Source: Hyphomicrobiales bacterium (GTDB lineage Bacteria > Pseudomonadota > Alphaproteobacteria > Rhizobiales > Aestuariivirgaceae). Taken from it: 6,939 nt of DNA. This document shows, one piece after another, positions 6,246-6,939 of the stretch. The stretch is from NCBI GenBank assembly GCA_012032065.1, contig JAAURV010000167.1, positions 1 to 6,939 of the forward strand. Direction: 5' to 3'. The notes below the pieces were generated by a model, which was given only the letters and a program-made list of their open reading frames with translations, was not told the origin of the DNA and did no database searches. The translations under genes and the position numbers were made by a program. Every line of letters begins with the position of its first letter. Position 1 is the first letter of the stretch.

Positions 6246-6321
6246 TCTCAGATTGGGTTCAGGGTCAGGGTCTTAGAAGGTGTGCATCAACGGTGATGAA
6301 CACCTGAGAACAACGGAACCC
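6246..6321 (+). promoter_or_regulatory. structured 5' leader of the small secreted protein gene
   Basis: Three nested sets of inverted segments lie just before the ribosome binding site. The core hairpin is 6278-6305: aggtgt and acacct, then catca and tgatg after one mismatched pair, with loop acgg. Outside it TCTCAG (6246-6251) can pair with CTGAGA (6304-6309), overlapping the core by two bases, and GGGTTC (6255-6260) with GAACCC (6316-6321). These outer pairings would compete with each other or with the core, which is a possible alternative-fold arrangement. It matches no riboswitch family I can name. Regulation is inference. Confidence 0.35.
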
Positions 6322-6335
6322 TAGAGGAGAGTCAC

Positions 6336-6608
6336 ATGCTCAAGAACACCCTGATCGCCCTGGCCGCCACTGCCCTTATGGCAACCGCCACTGCCGGCGC
6401 CGCATCCGCCAAGACCAACATCAACCTCGACATCGGCCTCGGCCTCTTCGGCGGCGGCGGATATGTCGACCCCTATCCGAGCTACCCGGTTGCCGATGAC
6501 GGCTGGGACGACGGCGACTGCTACTACAAGATCGTGACCTACAAGAAGTGGAACGCCTCCCATACCAAGTTCAAGATCAAGAAGAAGCAAGTGATGGTCT
6601 GCGGCTAA
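6336..6608 (+). CDS. small secreted protein, function unknown
   Basis: A 90-residue product with a strong start: GAGGAGA (6324-6330) sits 5 bases before ATG 6336. Residues 1-25 form a signal peptide ending in the motif ASA, cleaved before KTNINLD. The mature part of 65 residues starts with a Gly-rich stretch LGLFGGGGYVDPYPSYP, then an acidic DDGWDDGDCYYK. It ends with a basic tail rich in Lys (KFKIKKKQVMVCG). Two cysteines, C62 and C89, could form a disulfide in the periplasm. Small exported proteins with a GDC-Y and C-terminal Cys pattern are common in rhizobial-type genomes, but I cannot assign a function. It is divergent from argC and probably a single-gene unit, followed by hairpins at 6627-6670 and 6681-6711. 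Confidence 0.85.
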   Translation: MLKNTLIALAATALMATATAGAASAKTNINLDIGLGLFGGGGYVDPYPSYPVADDGWDDGDCYYKIVTYKKWNASHTKFKIKKKQVMVCG

Positions 6609-6626
6609 AGCCCAGCCACCCCGGTT

Positions 6627-6670
6627 CTGCGGAACGCCAATTCCCGCCCCCTCTCGCTGGCGTCCCGCAG
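6627..6670. repeat. 13-bp inverted repeat after the small secreted protein gene
   Basis: CTGCGGAACGCCA (6627-6639) and TGGCGTCCCGCAG (6658-6670) are inverted copies with one mismatch, around an 18-base pyrimidine-rich loop. It sits between the gene's stop codon and the stronger hairpin at 6681-6711. It has no T-tract, so it is not a terminator by itself but may protect the mRNA 3' end. Confidence 0.55.
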
Positions 6671-6680
6671 TTTGACGGCG

Positions 6681-6719
6681 AACCGGCCGCGTCCTCCCTC
6701 CGCGGCCGGTTTCCTTTCC
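6681..6719 (+). terminator. strong hairpin, probable terminator of the small secreted protein gene
   Basis: AACCGGCCGCG (6681-6691) and CGCGGCCGGTT (6701-6711) form a perfect 11-bp stem with a 9-base loop. The downstream tract ttcctttcc is pyrimidine-rich but broken by C, so termination efficiency is uncertain. It separates the small gene from the oxidase gene. A smaller 7-bp hairpin (gattgcc-ttgt-ggcaatc, 6720-6737) follows immediately and ends 6 bases before the oxidase ribosome binding site. Confidence 0.65.
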
Positions 6720-6757
6720 GATTGCCTTGTGGCAATCTTGCACGAGGGAGCTTCATC

Positions 6758-6939
6758 ATGACCGCCTCGTCCAATCTCTTCGCGCCGGATGCCGATACGT
6801 CGCAGCCGCTTACCATGTTCGGTCCTGACTTCCCGTTCTCCTATGACGAATGGCTCGCCCACAAGGCGGGCCTTGGTTCCGTGCCTGCTCATCGGCATGG
6901 AGAAGAAGTGGCGATCATCGGCGCCGGCATGGCGGGTAT
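6758..6939 (+). CDS. flavin monoamine oxidase-like FAD protein, N-terminal part (runs off window)
   Basis: Sixty codons plus two bases are visible, with no stop before the window edge. ATG 6758 follows GAGGGAG (6744-6750) by 7 bases. The translation has FGPDFPFSYDEWLAHKAGLGSVPAHRHG and then VAIIGAGMAG (residues 51-60), a beta strand plus GxGxxG loop that binds the ADP part of FAD. The FGPDFPF-YD-WL-H-AGLGS-P pattern before the Rossmann motif is typical of flavin monoamine oxidase / tryptophan 2-monooxygenase-like amine oxidases, which oxidatively deaminate amines or amino acids. No signal peptide is evident. Substrate and full domain set lie outside the window, so the family call is moderate. 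Confidence 0.75.
   Translation, partial: MTASSNLFAPDADTSQPLTMFGPDFPFSYDEWLAHKAGLGSVPAHRHGEEVAIIGAGMAG

Noticed and set aside
1..6939. Search for CRISPR arrays, tRNAs, insertion sequences, toxin-antitoxin or defence genes
   Set aside because: No regularly spaced direct repeats, no tRNA-like folds, no transposase or nuclease motifs were seen. The inverted repeats lack coding content and look like small dispersed palindromes.

Overview
This window looks like a chromosomal core region of an alphaproteobacterium. A rhizobial-type order (Hyphomicrobiales or a near relative) is my inference. It rests on the moderately high GC, the rimM-trmD-rplS gene order, the short (type 2) ArgC, the Ala-rich tail on L19 and many palindromic intergenic repeats of the kind common in that group. 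No phage, IS element, CRISPR array, tRNA or rRNA is visible.

Layout. Plus strand, 1-3503: rimM (108-602), an exported protein of unknown function with an EF-hand-like loop (750-1961), trmD (2108-2795) and rplS (3027-3451). rplS has a plausible promoter of its own (2971-2999) and a rho-independent terminator (3475-3503). Palindromic elements fill the gaps: 1-100 before rimM, 625-716 and 2000-2089 either side of the exported-protein gene, and 3510-3637 after the rplS terminator. Minus strand, 6187 down to 3668: a tight cluster argC-leuD-AEC family transporter with gaps of 5 and 3 bases. Plus strand again, 6336-6939: a small secreted protein with a structured leader, a strong hairpin, and the first 60 codons of a flavin monoamine oxidase-like gene that runs off the window.

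How the genes relate. RimM (30S maturation), TrmD (tRNA m1G37 methylation) and L19 (50S protein) form the classical trmD translation operon; rpsP is probably just upstream. The exported-protein gene is an extra member of that operon, bracketed by repeats. ArgC and LeuD belong to arginine and leucine biosynthesis and are co-oriented with a small-molecule permease. leuC, whose product LeuD needs, is not in the window.

The main caution is sequence quality. Four of the nine genes (exported protein, trmD, rplS, argC) carry single-base frameshifts, six in total, mostly at short homopolymers. In each case the adjacent frame continues the expected protein exactly. Because trmD and rplS are normally essential, these are most likely read or assembly errors rather than real pseudogenes. 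I see no convincing new defence or mobile system. The most unusual items are the nested-hairpin inverted repeat at 3510-3637, the uncharacterised operon insertion, and the leader structure at 6246-6321.
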